64,000 bases of DNA, from assembly GCF_025751435.1 (NCBI RefSeq), contig NZ_JAOWKY010000005.1:62001-126000 (forward strand). Reading direction: 5' to 3'. The notes beneath the pieces are model-generated. The model did no database searches and was not told where the DNA came from. It was given only the letters and a program-made list of their open reading frames with translations. This document shows positions 25,644 through 34,281 of the stretch, piece after piece; the stretch's first letter is position 1, and each line of letters starts with the position of its first letter. The stretch comes from Albidovulum marisflavi. GTDB lineage: Bacteria > Pseudomonadota > Alphaproteobacteria > Rhodobacterales > Rhodobacteraceae. Made by a program: the position numbers and the translations under genes.

Positions 25644-26894
25644 ATGGCAGCACCCGGAGAGAACCTCCGCATAGATCCCGCGCGACTGTGGGACAGCCTG
25701 ATGGAGATGGCCAAGATCGGTCCCGGCGTCGCGGGTGGCAACAACCGCCAGACCCTGACCGACGCCGACAGCGAGGGCCGGCACCTGTTCAAGAAGTGGT
25801 GCGATGCGGCGGGCATGACCATGGGCGTCGACACGATGGGCAACATGTTCGCGACCCGCGCGGGCGAGGACCCGGACGCGGCGCCGGTTTACATGGGCTC
25901 TCACCTTGATACCCAGCCCACGGGCGGCAAGTACGACGGTGTCCTTGGGGTTCTGGGCGCGCTGGAATGCGTGCGCACGATGAACGACCTTGGCATCAGG
26001 ACGAAACATCCGATCGTCGTCGTCAACTGGACGAACGAGGAGGGAACGCGCTTTGCCCCCGCCATGCTCGCCTCGGGCGTGTTCGCGGGCAAACACACGC
26101 AGGACTTTGCCTACGACCGCGAGGATCACGACGGCAAGAAATTCGGCGACGAGTTGAAACGCATCGGCTGGGTCGGCGATGAGCCGGTCGGCGACCGCAA
26201 GATCCACGCGCTGTTCGAATTGCATATCGAGCAGGGTCCGATCCTTGAGGCCGAGGGCAAGGACATCGGCGTCGTCACCCACGGGCAAGGCCTGCGCTGG
26301 ATCGAGTGTACGGTGACGGGCAAGGAGAGCCACACCGGATCGACCCCGATGCACATGCGCAAGAACGCAGGCCGGGGTTTGGCGCTGGTCACCGAGCTTG
26401 TCCACGAGATCGCGATGAAGAACCAGCCGAACGCGGTGGGCGCGATCGGCCATATCGATGTCTATCCCAACAGCCGCAACATCATCCCGGGCCGCGTCGT
26501 CTTTACCGTCGACATGCGGACCCACATTCTGCCCAAGCTGAACGCGATGGTCGATGAGCTGATGGCGCGCGCCCCCAAGCTCTGCGCCGATATCGGCGTG
26601 GGGTTCGAGGCCAGGATCGTCGGCCAGTTCGACCCGCCCGCCTTCGACGAGGGCTGCGTGGCGGCCGTGCGCAACGCGGCCGAGCGGCTGGGCTACAGCC
26701 ATATGGATATCGTCTCGGGCGCCGGCCATGACGCCTGCTGGATCAACGACGTAGCACCCACCGCGATGATCATGTGCCCCTGCGTGGACGGTCTGTCCCA
26801 CAACGAGGCCGAGGAGATCACCCCGGAATGGGCGGCTGCGGGCACGGATGTTCTCCTGCACGCGGTCCTGGAGACGGCGGAGGTCGTGGGGTGA
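25644..26894 (+). CDS. pydC: N-carbamoyl-beta-alanine amidohydrolase / Zn-dependent carbamoylase
   Basis: M20-family zinc hydrolase of 416 residues that removes the carbamoyl group from N-carbamoyl-beta-alanine, the last step of reductive uracil breakdown. Family segments are clear: YMGSHLDTQPTGGKYDGVLGVLGAL, VNWTNEEGTRFAPAMLASGVFAG, LFELHIEQGPILEAEG, ESHTGSTPMHMRKNAG and SGAGHDACWINDVAPTAMI. The metal ligands His, Asp, Glu and His are present. It starts at the ATG at 25644 after an AAGGGAG site. The next gene is dihydropyrimidinase, supporting the ureidopropionase role over L-carbamoylase or allantoate hydrolase. Confidence 0.9.
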   Translation: MAAPGENLRIDPARLWDSLMEMAKIGPGVAGGNNRQTLTDADSEGRHLFKKWCDAAGMTMGVDTMGNMFATRAGEDPDAAPVYMGSHLDTQPTGGKYDGVLGVLGALECVRTMNDLGIRTKHPIVVVNWTNEEGTRFAPAMLASGVFAGKHTQDFAYDREDHDGKKFGDELKRIGWVGDEPVGDRKIHALFELHIEQGPILEAEGKDIGVVTHGQGLRWIECTVTGKESHTGSTPMHMRKNAGRGLALVTELVHEIAMKNQPNAVGAIGHIDVYPNSRNIIPGRVVFTVDMRTHILPKLNAMVDELMARAPKLCADIGVGFEARIVGQFDPPAFDEGCVAAVRNAAERLGYSHMDIVSGAGHDACWINDVAPTAMIMCPCVDGLSHNEAEEITPEWAAAGTDVLLHAVLETAEVVG

Positions 26895-26902
26895 GCGCAA
26901 AG

Positions 26903-26954
26903 CCGGGGGCGCTGCCCCCGGACCCCCGGGATATTTGAGAAAAGAAGAAGGGGC
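26903..26954 (+). repeat. Intergenic hairpin element, copy 1
   Basis: A CCGGGGGC-GCT-GCCCCCGG hairpin is followed by ACCCCCGGGATATTTGAGAA and AAGAAGAAG. A diverged copy with the same order of parts lies at 29308-29382. I believe similar elements are widespread between genes in Rhodobacteraceae. Here it separates pydC from dihydropyrimidinase. Confidence 0.7.
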
Positions 26955-26988
26955 GGATCGCCGCCATTCTGACAGGAGAGTGAAAGTA

Positions 26989-28446
26989 ATGGCGACCACA
27001 GTCATCAAGAACGGCACCATCGTCACCGCCGATCTGACCTACAAGGCGGATGTGCTGGTCGAGGGCGGCAAGATCACCCAGATCGGCGAGAACCTGAAAG
27101 GTGACAAGGTGCTCGACGCCACCGGCTGCTATGTCATGCCCGGCGGCATCGACCCGCATACGCATCTGGAGATGCCCTTCATGGGCACCTACTCAAGCGA
27201 TGATTTCGAAAGCGGCACCCGGGCGGCGCTGGCGGGCGGGACGACGATGGTGGTGGACTTCGTGCTGCCCTCGCCGGGGCAGGGGCTGCTGGATGCCAAG
27301 CAGATGTGGCACAACAAGTCTGGCCGGGCGAATTGCGATTACAGCTACCACATGGCCGTTACCTGGTGGGGCGAGCAGGTCTTTGACGAGATGAAGACGG
27401 TGGTCGAAAAGGAAGGCATCACCACCTTCAAGCATTTCATGGCCTACAAGGGCGCGCTTATGGTCAATGACGATGAGATGTACGCCTCGTTCCGCCGACT
27501 GGCGGAACTGGGCGGCATCGCGCTGGTGCATGCCGAAAACGGCGACGTGGTGGCAGAGTTGCAGCGCAAGCTTCTGGAAGAGGGAAACACCGGCCCCGAG
27601 GCGCACGCCTATTCCCGCCCCCCGCAGGTCGAGGGCGAGGCCACGAACCGCGCGATCATGATCGCGGACATGGCGGGTGTGCCGCTTTACGTCGTCCACA
27701 CCTCCTGCGAGGAGGCGCACGAGGCGATCCGACGCGCGCGGATGCAGGGCAAGCGCGTCTGGGGCGAGCCCTTGATCCAGCACCTGACGCTGGATGAAAG
27801 CGAGTATTTCAACCAGGACTGGGATCACGCCGCCCGCCGCGTGATGTCGCCGCCTTTCCGCAATCGCAAGCACCAGGAAAGCCTGTGGGCGGGCCTGCAA
27901 TCCGGGTCGCTTTCCGTGGTCGCGACCGACCACTGCGCCTTCACGACCGAACAGAAGCGGTTTGGGGTCGGCGACTTCACCAAGATCCCGAACGGAACGG
28001 GGGGGCTTGAGGACCGGATGCCGATGCTCTGGACCCACGGGGTCGCGACCGGCCGGCTGACACCGAACGAATTCGTCGCGGTCACCTCGACCAACATCGC
28101 CAAGATCCTGAACTGCTATCCGCGCAAGGGCGCGGTGCTGGTGGGCGCGGATGCCGACCTTGTCGTTTGGGACCCCGAGAAGGAGAAGGTGATCAGCGCC
28201 GGGACCCAGCAGTCAGCGATCGACTACAACGTGTTCGAAGGGCAGAAGGTGAAGGGTCTGCCGCGTTATACGCTGACGCGCGGGGTCGTTGCGGTGAACG
28301 ACGGCAAGGTCGAGACGCGCGAGGGTCACGGCGAGTTCGTGCGGCGCGAGGCCGGCAACCCGGTCAACAGGGCGCTGTCGAGTTGGAAGGAACTGACCGC
28401 GCCGCGCCCGGTCGCGCGCAGCGGCATCCCGGCCAGCGGGGTCTGA
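26989..28446 (+). CDS. hydA: Dihydropyrimidinase (D-hydantoinase)
   Basis: Opens the ring of dihydrouracil or dihydrothymine to give N-carbamoyl-beta-amino acids. The 485-residue amidohydrolase has the metal motif GIDPHTHLEMPF near residue 57, the lysine carbamylation segment FKHFMAYKGALMVNDDEMY, the further ligand His in LVHAENGD, and VVATDHCAF with the catalytic Asp. It starts at the ATG at 26989 after AGGAGAG. It sits between pydC and an importer, in the order expected for the reductive pathway. The dihydropyrimidine dehydrogenase genes for the first step are not in this window. Confidence 0.95.
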   Translation: MATTVIKNGTIVTADLTYKADVLVEGGKITQIGENLKGDKVLDATGCYVMPGGIDPHTHLEMPFMGTYSSDDFESGTRAALAGGTTMVVDFVLPSPGQGLLDAKQMWHNKSGRANCDYSYHMAVTWWGEQVFDEMKTVVEKEGITTFKHFMAYKGALMVNDDEMYASFRRLAELGGIALVHAENGDVVAELQRKLLEEGNTGPEAHAYSRPPQVEGEATNRAIMIADMAGVPLYVVHTSCEEAHEAIRRARMQGKRVWGEPLIQHLTLDESEYFNQDWDHAARRVMSPPFRNRKHQESLWAGLQSGSLSVVATDHCAFTTEQKRFGVGDFTKIPNGTGGLEDRMPMLWTHGVATGRLTPNEFVAVTSTNIAKILNCYPRKGAVLVGADADLVVWDPEKEKVISAGTQQSAIDYNVFEGQKVKGLPRYTLTRGVVAVNDGKVETREGHGEFVRREAGNPVNRALSSWKELTAPRPVARSGIPASGV

Positions 28447-28448
28447 CG

Positions 28449-29249
28449 GTGAAGGATACTGTCGCCACCGCAAGGCCGGTGATCGAGGCGAAGGGTCTGG
28501 GTCTGACGTTCCAGACCAACGACGGCCCCGTCCACGCTCTGACGGATGTGAACCTCACGATCGGCAAGGGCGAGTTCGTCAGCTTCATCGGGCCGTCGGG
28601 TTGTGGCAAGACGACGTTTCTTCGGTGTATCGCCGCGCTGGAACATCCGACGCAAGGGGCGCTGACGGTCAACGGCACCTCACCCGATGCGGCGCGTCAG
28701 GCGCGGGCCTATGGCTATGTCTTCCAGGCGGCGGGGCTTTATCCCTGGCGCACGATTGCAGGGAATGTGAAACTTCCGTTGGAAATAATGGGATATTCCA
28801 AGGCCGAGCAGAACGAACGTGTTCGAAAAGTGCTATCCTTGGTGGACCTCGACGGCTTCGGGAAGAAGTTCCCGTGGCAGCTTTCAGGGGGGATGCAGCA
28901 GCGCGCCTCGATCGCGCGTGCCCTGGCCTTCGATGCCGACATCCTGTTGATGGACGAACCCTTCGGCGCGCTGGACGAAATCGTGCGCGACCGGCTGAAC
29001 GAAGAGCTGCTGAAGCTTTGGGCGGCGACGGGTAAGACCATCGGTTTCGTCACCCATTCCATCCCCGAGGCGGTCTATCTGTCCACGAGGATCGTCGTAA
29101 TGAGCCCACGGCCGGGACGGATCACCGACGTGATCGAAAGCACGTTGCCAAAGGAACGGCCTCTGGAGATCAGGGATTCTAGGGAATTCATCGAGATCGC
29201 GCACCGCGTGCGGGAAGGGCTGCGGGCGGGGCACGGCGATGAGGTCTGA
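28449..29249 (+). CDS. Pyrimidine-type ABC importer, ATP-binding subunit
   Basis: The 266-residue ATPase has Walker A GPSGCGKTT, Q-loop FQAAGLYPWRT, signature LSGGMQQRASIARAL, Walker B ILLMDEPFGALDE and the switch His in VTHSIPEA. It belongs to the nitrate/sulfonate/taurine (SsuB/TauB) subfamily. The start is a GTG two bases after the dihydropyrimidinase stop. Together with the next three genes it forms a complete importer; given the flanking pydC/hydA and RutR operators, pyrimidines or their dihydro forms are the inferred cargo. Confidence 0.92.
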   Translation: MKDTVATARPVIEAKGLGLTFQTNDGPVHALTDVNLTIGKGEFVSFIGPSGCGKTTFLRCIAALEHPTQGALTVNGTSPDAARQARAYGYVFQAAGLYPWRTIAGNVKLPLEIMGYSKAEQNERVRKVLSLVDLDGFGKKFPWQLSGGMQQRASIARALAFDADILLMDEPFGALDEIVRDRLNEELLKLWAATGKTIGFVTHSIPEAVYLSTRIVVMSPRPGRITDVIESTLPKERPLEIRDSREFIEIAHRVREGLRAGHGDEV

Positions 29250-29307
29250 GCTTCGCATGAACCCATTCGGCCGACACCGCGGACATCGCCCGCCCTGGGC
29301 CGGGTGC

Positions 29308-29382
29308 GGGGGGCTGTCTGCCCCCCGGTCGCCGGCCGCGCCGGCGACGCCCCCCGAGGATACTTGGGAAAAGAAGACGGGG
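29308..29382 (+). repeat. Intergenic hairpin element, copy 2
   Basis: It holds two stem-loops, GGGGGGC-TGTCT-GCCCCCC and GTCGCCGG-CCGCG-CCGGCGAC, then CGAGGATACTTGGGAAAAGA and AGACGGGG. The tail matches copy 1 at 26903 (GGATATTTGAGAAAAGAAGAAG) with few changes, while copy 2 has an extra second hairpin. It lies between the ATPase and first permease genes, and its purine-rich end abuts the permease ribosome site. Confidence 0.7.
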
Positions 29383-29390
29383 CGGGTTGC

Positions 29391-30254
29391 ATGAGGTCGG
29401 TCCTGCCCATCCTTGCCGTGCTTCTTGCCATCGTCGCGGTCTGGTACATCGCGGCGATCAGGATGAACTCGACCTGGACCTACGACCAGGCGGCACGGGC
29501 GGAAACCGAGGTTTCCTTCGCCGAGGTCGTGGTCGACACGATGGCGCAGGAGCGCCCGGTTCTGCCCGCGCCGCATCAGGTGGCGGTTGGCCTGTGGGAG
29601 GGTTTGTTCGGTCAGAAGTTCACTTCGAAGCGCAGTCTTGTCTATCATGGCTGGATCACGCTCTCGGCCACGCTGGTCGGGTTTGCGATCGGCACGGGGC
29701 TGGGTATCCTGCTGGCCGTGGGGATCGTTCACAACCGGGCGATGGACCTGTCGGTCATGCCCTGGGCGATCGCAAGCCAGACGATCCCGATCCTGGCCAT
29801 CGCGCCCATGGTGATCGTGGTTCTGGCATCGGTCGGCGTGACCGGGCTTTTGCCGAAGGCGGTGATTTCCGCCTATCTGTCGTTCTTTCCGGTGGTCGTG
29901 GGCATGGTAAAGGGGCTCAGAAGCCCGGACCGCATGCAGCTTGACCTTCTCAAGACATATAACGCGAGCCGTTGGGCCGCGTTCTGGAAGTTGCGGCTTC
30001 CCGCGTCGATGCCTTACCTTTTCGCCTCGCTCAAGGTGTCGATGGCGGCGTCGCTTGTCGGCGCCATCGTGGGTGAGCTGCCGGCCGGGGCGACTTCCGG
30101 ATTGGGCGCGCGGCTTCTGTCGGGCAGCTACTATGGCCAGACGATCCAGATATGGGCCGCGTTGTTCGCGGCGGCGATACTGGCGGCCGGATTGGTCATC
30201 GTGATCGGCGCGATCGAGAAGGTGGCGCTACGTCGGATGGGAATGGTGCGATGA
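29391..30254 (+). CDS. Pyrimidine-type ABC importer, permease 1
   Basis: A 287-residue membrane protein with an N-terminal helix (MRSVLPILAVLLAIVAVWYI), then a BPD_transp_1 domain with about six helices. The cytoplasmic coupling segment reads MQLDLLKTYNASRWAAFWKLRLPASMPYLFASLKVSM, the EAA-loop form found in SsuC-type permeases. Its ATG follows directly on the second hairpin element. It ends in an ATGA overlap with permease 2, so the two are translated together, probably as a heterodimer. Confidence 0.9.
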   Translation: MRSVLPILAVLLAIVAVWYIAAIRMNSTWTYDQAARAETEVSFAEVVVDTMAQERPVLPAPHQVAVGLWEGLFGQKFTSKRSLVYHGWITLSATLVGFAIGTGLGILLAVGIVHNRAMDLSVMPWAIASQTIPILAIAPMVIVVLASVGVTGLLPKAVISAYLSFFPVVVGMVKGLRSPDRMQLDLLKTYNASRWAAFWKLRLPASMPYLFASLKVSMAASLVGAIVGELPAGATSGLGARLLSGSYYGQTIQIWAALFAAAILAAGLVIVIGAIEKVALRRMGMVR

Positions 30255-31102
30255 CGTGGCTTTGGGGTGCGATCCTGTTCTGGCTGGGTGCCTGGGGCCT
30301 CAATGCCTGGGCCGCGAACCAGCCCTTCGCGCGGACCCGCGCGGGCAAGCTGGCGATACCCGCTCTGTTCGGCGTGACGCTGCTGGTTCTTTGGGAAGGC
30401 ATTGTGCGCGGGCTGGACGTGCCTGGCGTCATCCTGCCCGCGCCGTCCGTCATATGGGGAACGATCACGACCTCTGTCCCGACGCTTTGGCAGGATTTCG
30501 TCCAGACGATCTTGAAGGGCGGGCTGTCGGGCTATGTGATCGGTTGTGGCGCGGCGATCGCGACGGCGATCGCCATCGACCGCTCGCCCTTCCTGCAAAA
30601 GGGCCTGCTGCCGGTCGGAAATTTCGTCGCGGCCCTTCCCATCGTCGGCATCGCGCCGATCCTTGTCATGTGGTTCGGCTTCGACTGGCAGTCGAAGGCG
30701 GCGGTGGTCGTCGTGATGGTCTTCTTCCCCGTGCTGGTGAACACGGTGGCGGGGCTAGCCGCGACCGACCGGATGCAGCGCGACCTCATGGCGACCTATT
30801 CGGCCAGCTATTGGCAGACCCTGATGAAACTGCGTCTGCCGGCGGCCATGCCGTTCATCTTCAACGGGCTGAAAATCGCGACGACCCTTGCCCTGATCGG
30901 GGCGATCGTTGCCGAATTTTTCGGCTCTCCCATCAAGGGGATGGGATTTCGCATCTCGACCGCCGTTGGCCAGCTTGCGCTGGACATGGTTTGGGCGGAG
31001 ATTGCCGTGGCGGCCCTGGCCGGTTCGGCATTCTACGGGCTTGTGGCGCTGATCGAGAAAGGCGTCACCTTCTGGCATCCGTCGCAGCGGGCGCGGAGCT
31101 GA
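30251..31102 (+). CDS. Pyrimidine-type ABC importer, permease 2
   Basis: A 283-residue inner-membrane permease starting MTWLWGAILFWLGAWGLNAW. The EAA-type loop is MQRDLMATYSASYWQTLMKLRLPAAMPFIFNGLKIA, closely parallel to permease 1, so the pair probably arose by duplication and works as a heterodimer with the 28449 ATPase. Its start overlaps permease 1 by four bases. The binding protein follows 18 bases downstream. Confidence 0.92.
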   Translation: MTWLWGAILFWLGAWGLNAWAANQPFARTRAGKLAIPALFGVTLLVLWEGIVRGLDVPGVILPAPSVIWGTITTSVPTLWQDFVQTILKGGLSGYVIGCGAAIATAIAIDRSPFLQKGLLPVGNFVAALPIVGIAPILVMWFGFDWQSKAAVVVVMVFFPVLVNTVAGLAATDRMQRDLMATYSASYWQTLMKLRLPAAMPFIFNGLKIATTLALIGAIVAEFFGSPIKGMGFRISTAVGQLALDMVWAEIAVAALAGSAFYGLVALIEKGVTFWHPSQRARS

Positions 31103-31120
31103 CAACAGGGGAGCAATGAC

Positions 31121-32104
31121 ATGATGAAATGGACGGTTTCGGTTCTTGCGGCGGGGCTTCTGGCCACCGCGGCGCAGGCGGCCGACGACGTGACGCTGCA
31201 GCTGAAATGGGTCACGCAAGCCCAGTTCGCAGGCTATTACGTCGCCAAGGACAAGGGCTTCTATGAGGAAGAGGGGCTGAACGTCACGATCCTTCCGGGC
31301 GGACCGGACATCGCGCCCACGCAGGTGATTGCGGGCGGCGGCGCCGACGTGATGATCGACTGGATGCCCTCGGCGCTTGCGGCGCGGGAAAAGGGCCTGC
31401 CGCTGGTCAACATCGCGCAACCCTTCAAGTCCTCGGGGATGATGCTGACCTGCCTGAAGGAAACGGGCGTCACGGGGCCTGAGGATTTCAAGGGCAAGAC
31501 GCTGGGCGTCTGGTTCTTCGGCAACGAATACCCGTTCCTGTCGTGGATGGCGACGCTTGGCATTCCGACCACGGGTGGCGCGGACGGAGTCGAGGTTCTG
31601 AAGCAGGGTTTCAACGTCGACCCGCTTCTTCAGAAGCAGGCGGCCTGCATCTCGACCATGACCTACAACGAATACTGGCAGGTCATCGATGCCGGGATAA
31701 GCCCGGATGACCTCGTCACCTTCAAGTACCAGGACGAGGGCGTGGCGACGATGGAGGACGGGCTTTACGTGCTTGAGGGCAACCTTCAGGACCAGGCGTT
31801 CGAAGACAAGATGGTTCGCTTCGTCCGCGCGTCGATGAAGGGATGGAAGTGGGCCGAAGAAAACCCGGACGAGGCGGCGATGATCGTTCTGGACAACGAC
31901 GAAACCGGCGCCCAGACCGAAACCCACCAGAAGCGGATGATGGGCGAGATCGCCAAGTTGACGGCCGGCTCCAATGGCGCGCTTGATCCTGCCGACTACG
32001 AACGCACGGTTGCGACGCTTCTTGCAGGCGGATCGGATCCTGTGATCTCGAAAGCGCCCGAAGGGGCCTGGACGCACCAGATCACGGACAAGGCGCTTCA
32101 GTAA
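31121..32104 (+). CDS. ABC importer periplasmic substrate-binding protein (NMT1/THI5-like)
   Basis: The 327-residue protein has a cleavable signal peptide ending TAAQA, then an NMT1/THI5-like domain: VTLQLKWVTQAQFAGYYVAKDKGFYEEEGLNVTI, VIAGGGADVMIDWMPSALAAR, GKTLGVWFFGNEYPFLSWM. This family binds pyrimidine-like compounds such as thiamine precursors, riboflavin or formylaminopyrimidine, which fits the catabolic genes of the operon. The specificity is inferred from context. A strong terminator follows. Confidence 0.9.
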   Translation: MMKWTVSVLAAGLLATAAQAADDVTLQLKWVTQAQFAGYYVAKDKGFYEEEGLNVTILPGGPDIAPTQVIAGGGADVMIDWMPSALAAREKGLPLVNIAQPFKSSGMMLTCLKETGVTGPEDFKGKTLGVWFFGNEYPFLSWMATLGIPTTGGADGVEVLKQGFNVDPLLQKQAACISTMTYNEYWQVIDAGISPDDLVTFKYQDEGVATMEDGLYVLEGNLQDQAFEDKMVRFVRASMKGWKWAEENPDEAAMIVLDNDETGAQTETHQKRMMGEIAKLTAGSNGALDPADYERTVATLLAGGSDPVISKAPEGAWTHQITDKALQ

Positions 32105-32126
32105 ACCTTTGCACCTGAAAGGCTCG

Positions 32127-32156
32127 GCGCGGGACGGCAACGTCCCGCGCCTTTTT
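32127..32156 (+). terminator. Strong intrinsic terminator of the pyrimidine operon
   Basis: A perfect 10-bp GC-rich stem (GCGCGGGACG, 32127-32136) closed by a GCAA tetraloop pairs with 32141-32150 and is followed by CTTTTT. It lies 23 bases after the binding-protein stop. Confidence 0.93.
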
Positions 32157-32379
32157 CATGCCGATGCCGGATGTCGCCGCCGGTCCCGGAACTGTCTTCG
32201 CCGCGATCGCAAGGGTTGCCGGTTGCATCGCGATCCTGGCGCCACGCGACAAGTTCACCATTGCCAGGATGGTGGCCATTGATGTTGCTCAATTCGTCCC
32301 GGTGCGGGGGCTTTGGTCTTGCTCTTGGAGCCGGATCGGGGTCTATCTGGCGCTGGCAGGTCAGATCTAGGGGGATGGC

Positions 32380-32553
32380 ATGGCGATGCATTCGGGGCTT
32401 CGGAAAAGCGGGCGCGCAGTGCTGGCTGCCGTGGCATTCACGGTTGTGGCGATGGTCGCGGCTTGTGACCGGGACAAGGTCGAGCTGACCCAGTGCGAAG
32501 GCGATTTGCCCGAGATCGCGCGGACCTCGGACGTCGCGCCGCCGAACTGCTGA
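32380..32553 (+). CDS. Small lipoprotein, unknown function
   Basis: A 57-residue frame begins MAMHSGLRKSGRAVLAAVAF after a GGGGGA site. It has a basic N-terminus, a hydrophobic core and the lipobox MVAAC with Cys at residue 29. The mature part is only about 29 residues, with two further Cys (LTQCEGDLPE; PPNC at the end) that could form a disulfide. It resembles the many tiny entericidin-like or unknown lipoproteins; I recognise no family. It stands alone between the terminator at 32156 and the ScfR-type regulator. Confidence 0.6.
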   Translation: MAMHSGLRKSGRAVLAAVAFTVVAMVAACDRDKVELTQCEGDLPEIARTSDVAPPNC

Positions 32554-32638
32554 TCGGTAAAGCAGCTGGCAAGCCCCTATCCTTGCAATGGATTTCTGTT
32601 AATCTTGCAGCCGCTGCGCAAGGCTGGGAGGAACGGAT

Positions 32639-33949
32639 ATGGCGCGCGGGGCGCTGACGGGATCGCGGGTGCGCGAACGGCGCGCGCTGGCCGGTCTGAA
32701 GCAGGCCGATCTGGCGCGGGCAGCTGGCATATCCGCGGCTTATCTCAACCTGATAGAACACAACCGCCGCAGGGTCGGGCCGGAACTTCTGTCGCGACTG
32801 GCTGCGGCGCTTGGCGTCGATGAAACCTCGCTTGCCGAAGGCGGCAAGAGTGCGCTGTTTGACGCACTGCGCGAGGCCGCGGCCGGGGTCGGGGCGGGCG
32901 AGGTGCCGCCGGAGGTCGAACAGATCGAGGAATTCGCGGGCCGCTTTCCGGGTTGGGCGGCGCTGCTGGCCGCGCGGCAGCGCCGGGTCGGGGACCTGGA
33001 ACGGACCGTCGAGGCGCTGACCGAGCGCATGGCCCATGATCCGCATCTGTCGGCCTCATTGCACGAGGTTCTATCTGCGGTGACGTCGGTCCGCTCGACC
33101 GCGGCGATCCTTGCGGAAACAGAGGATATCGAACCGCGCTGGCGGGCGCTATTCCATCGGAACCTCGGCAACGATTCCCTGAGGCTGTCCGAGGCCGCGG
33201 CGGCGCTTGTCGCCTATCTCGACCTTGCCAAGGAGGCAGAGACAGGCCCGTCCTCGCCGCAGGAGGAGGTCGAAGCCTGGTTGGCGAACCAGAACTACCA
33301 CGTCGCGGCGCTTGAAGGCGCGTCTGCCCCCGCGCCCGAGGACCTGGTTCAGGGGGCCGTGGACCTGGCCACGACGCCCGCGCGGCGCCTGGCCGTGCAG
33401 CACCTGACTCGCTATCGGCAGGATGCGCTTGCGATGCCGCTTGGCGCATTCCGCAAGTCGGTGGCGGAGCTTGGGCAGAATCCCTCGGCCCTTGCCCGCG
33501 CCTTCGGCACGCGCCTGACGCAGGTATTCCGGCGCCTTGCAAGCCTGCCGCCCGACGAGGGCATGCGGCAGGTCGGGCTGGTCGTCTGCGACGCGGCTGG
33601 GGCGTTCACCTTCCGCAAGCCCGCGCCGGGCTTCGCCTTGCCGCGCCATGGTGCGGCCTGTCCGCTCTGGCCGCTCTACGAGGCGCTGGCCCGGCCCGGT
33701 GTTCCGATCCGGGCGGTGATGGAGGTGGCGGGCCGTGTGCCGCAGCGCTTCGAGGTCTTTGCGATCGGAGAGGTGAGCCATCCGCAGGGCTTCGACGGGC
33801 CGACGGTGTCAGAGGCGGCGATGCTGGTCCTGCCCGCGGCAACGGTCCGGACCGATGCCGAACTGATGGTCGGGGCCGCCTGCCGCATCTGTCCGCGCGC
33901 CGATTGCGCCGCCCGGCGCGAGCCCTCGATCCTGCTTGAGGGCGTTTGA
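32639..33949 (+). CDS. XRE/ScfR-type transcriptional regulator (DUF2083)
   Basis: The 436-residue protein has an N-terminal XRE helix-turn-helix (LKQADLARAAGISAAYLNLIEHNRR, residues about 18-42). A long helical middle follows, and the C-terminus has the DUF2083 signature VGAACRICPRADCAARREPSIL with paired cysteines. Related ScfR/RamB proteins regulate short-chain fatty acid or glyoxylate metabolism, often through acyl-CoA. The IrrE/M78-like HExxH motif of some relatives is not seen. Targets cannot be inferred here; a GGGAGG ribosome site precedes the ATG. Confidence 0.85.
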   Translation: MARGALTGSRVRERRALAGLKQADLARAAGISAAYLNLIEHNRRRVGPELLSRLAAALGVDETSLAEGGKSALFDALREAAAGVGAGEVPPEVEQIEEFAGRFPGWAALLAARQRRVGDLERTVEALTERMAHDPHLSASLHEVLSAVTSVRSTAAILAETEDIEPRWRALFHRNLGNDSLRLSEAAAALVAYLDLAKEAETGPSSPQEEVEAWLANQNYHVAALEGASAPAPEDLVQGAVDLATTPARRLAVQHLTRYRQDALAMPLGAFRKSVAELGQNPSALARAFGTRLTQVFRRLASLPPDEGMRQVGLVVCDAAGAFTFRKPAPGFALPRHGAACPLWPLYEALARPGVPIRAVMEVAGRVPQRFEVFAIGEVSHPQGFDGPTVSEAAMLVLPAATVRTDAELMVGAACRICPRADCAARREPSILLEGV

Positions 33950-34011
33950 CGGTTTTCTTTGACAGGCGGGGCGCGCAGTCGCGATGATCGCCGCAATGGG
34001 GGAGGTGATGC

Positions 34012-34281
34012 ATGAGCCGTAAGCCGAGGCCGCTCTTTCTGGAACGGCGAAGCTATCGACGCAGGCGCCTTTCGGATGCCGCGCGCATTCTTCCACTGCT
34101 GGGATTTGTCCTTTTCCTCGTCCCGATCCTGTGGTTGCCCGCCGAAACGCCTGCGCCCGATACGGGCCGTGGCGGCGTCTATGTTTTCGCCGTTTGGTTC
34201 CTGCTGATCATCGCCACATTCGGGCTGTCGCGCGTCCTGTCGGATGACGAGGACGCCAAGCGCCCCGACGGGGATGACTGA
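34012..34281 (+). CDS. Small two-helix membrane protein upstream of the symporter-kinase
   Basis: An 89-residue protein with a very basic N-terminus (RRSYRRRRLSDAARI), two predicted helices (LLGFVLFLVPILWLP and GVYVFAVWFLLIIATFGLS), and an acidic tail (DDEDAKRPDGDD). Its stop overlaps the ATG of the symporter-histidine kinase by one base, so the two are coupled. It could be a small subunit or modulator of that sensor, which is inference. I do not recognise a named family. Confidence 0.8.
   Translation: MSRKPRPLFLERRSYRRRRLSDAARILPLLGFVLFLVPILWLPAETPAPDTGRGGVYVFAVWFLLIIATFGLSRVLSDDEDAKRPDGDD

Noticed and set aside
32158-32370. 70-codon frame after the pyrimidine operon terminator
   Set aside because: No ribosome site, no recognisable family, and it starts inside the terminator's T-run; the real small gene is the lipoprotein at 32380.
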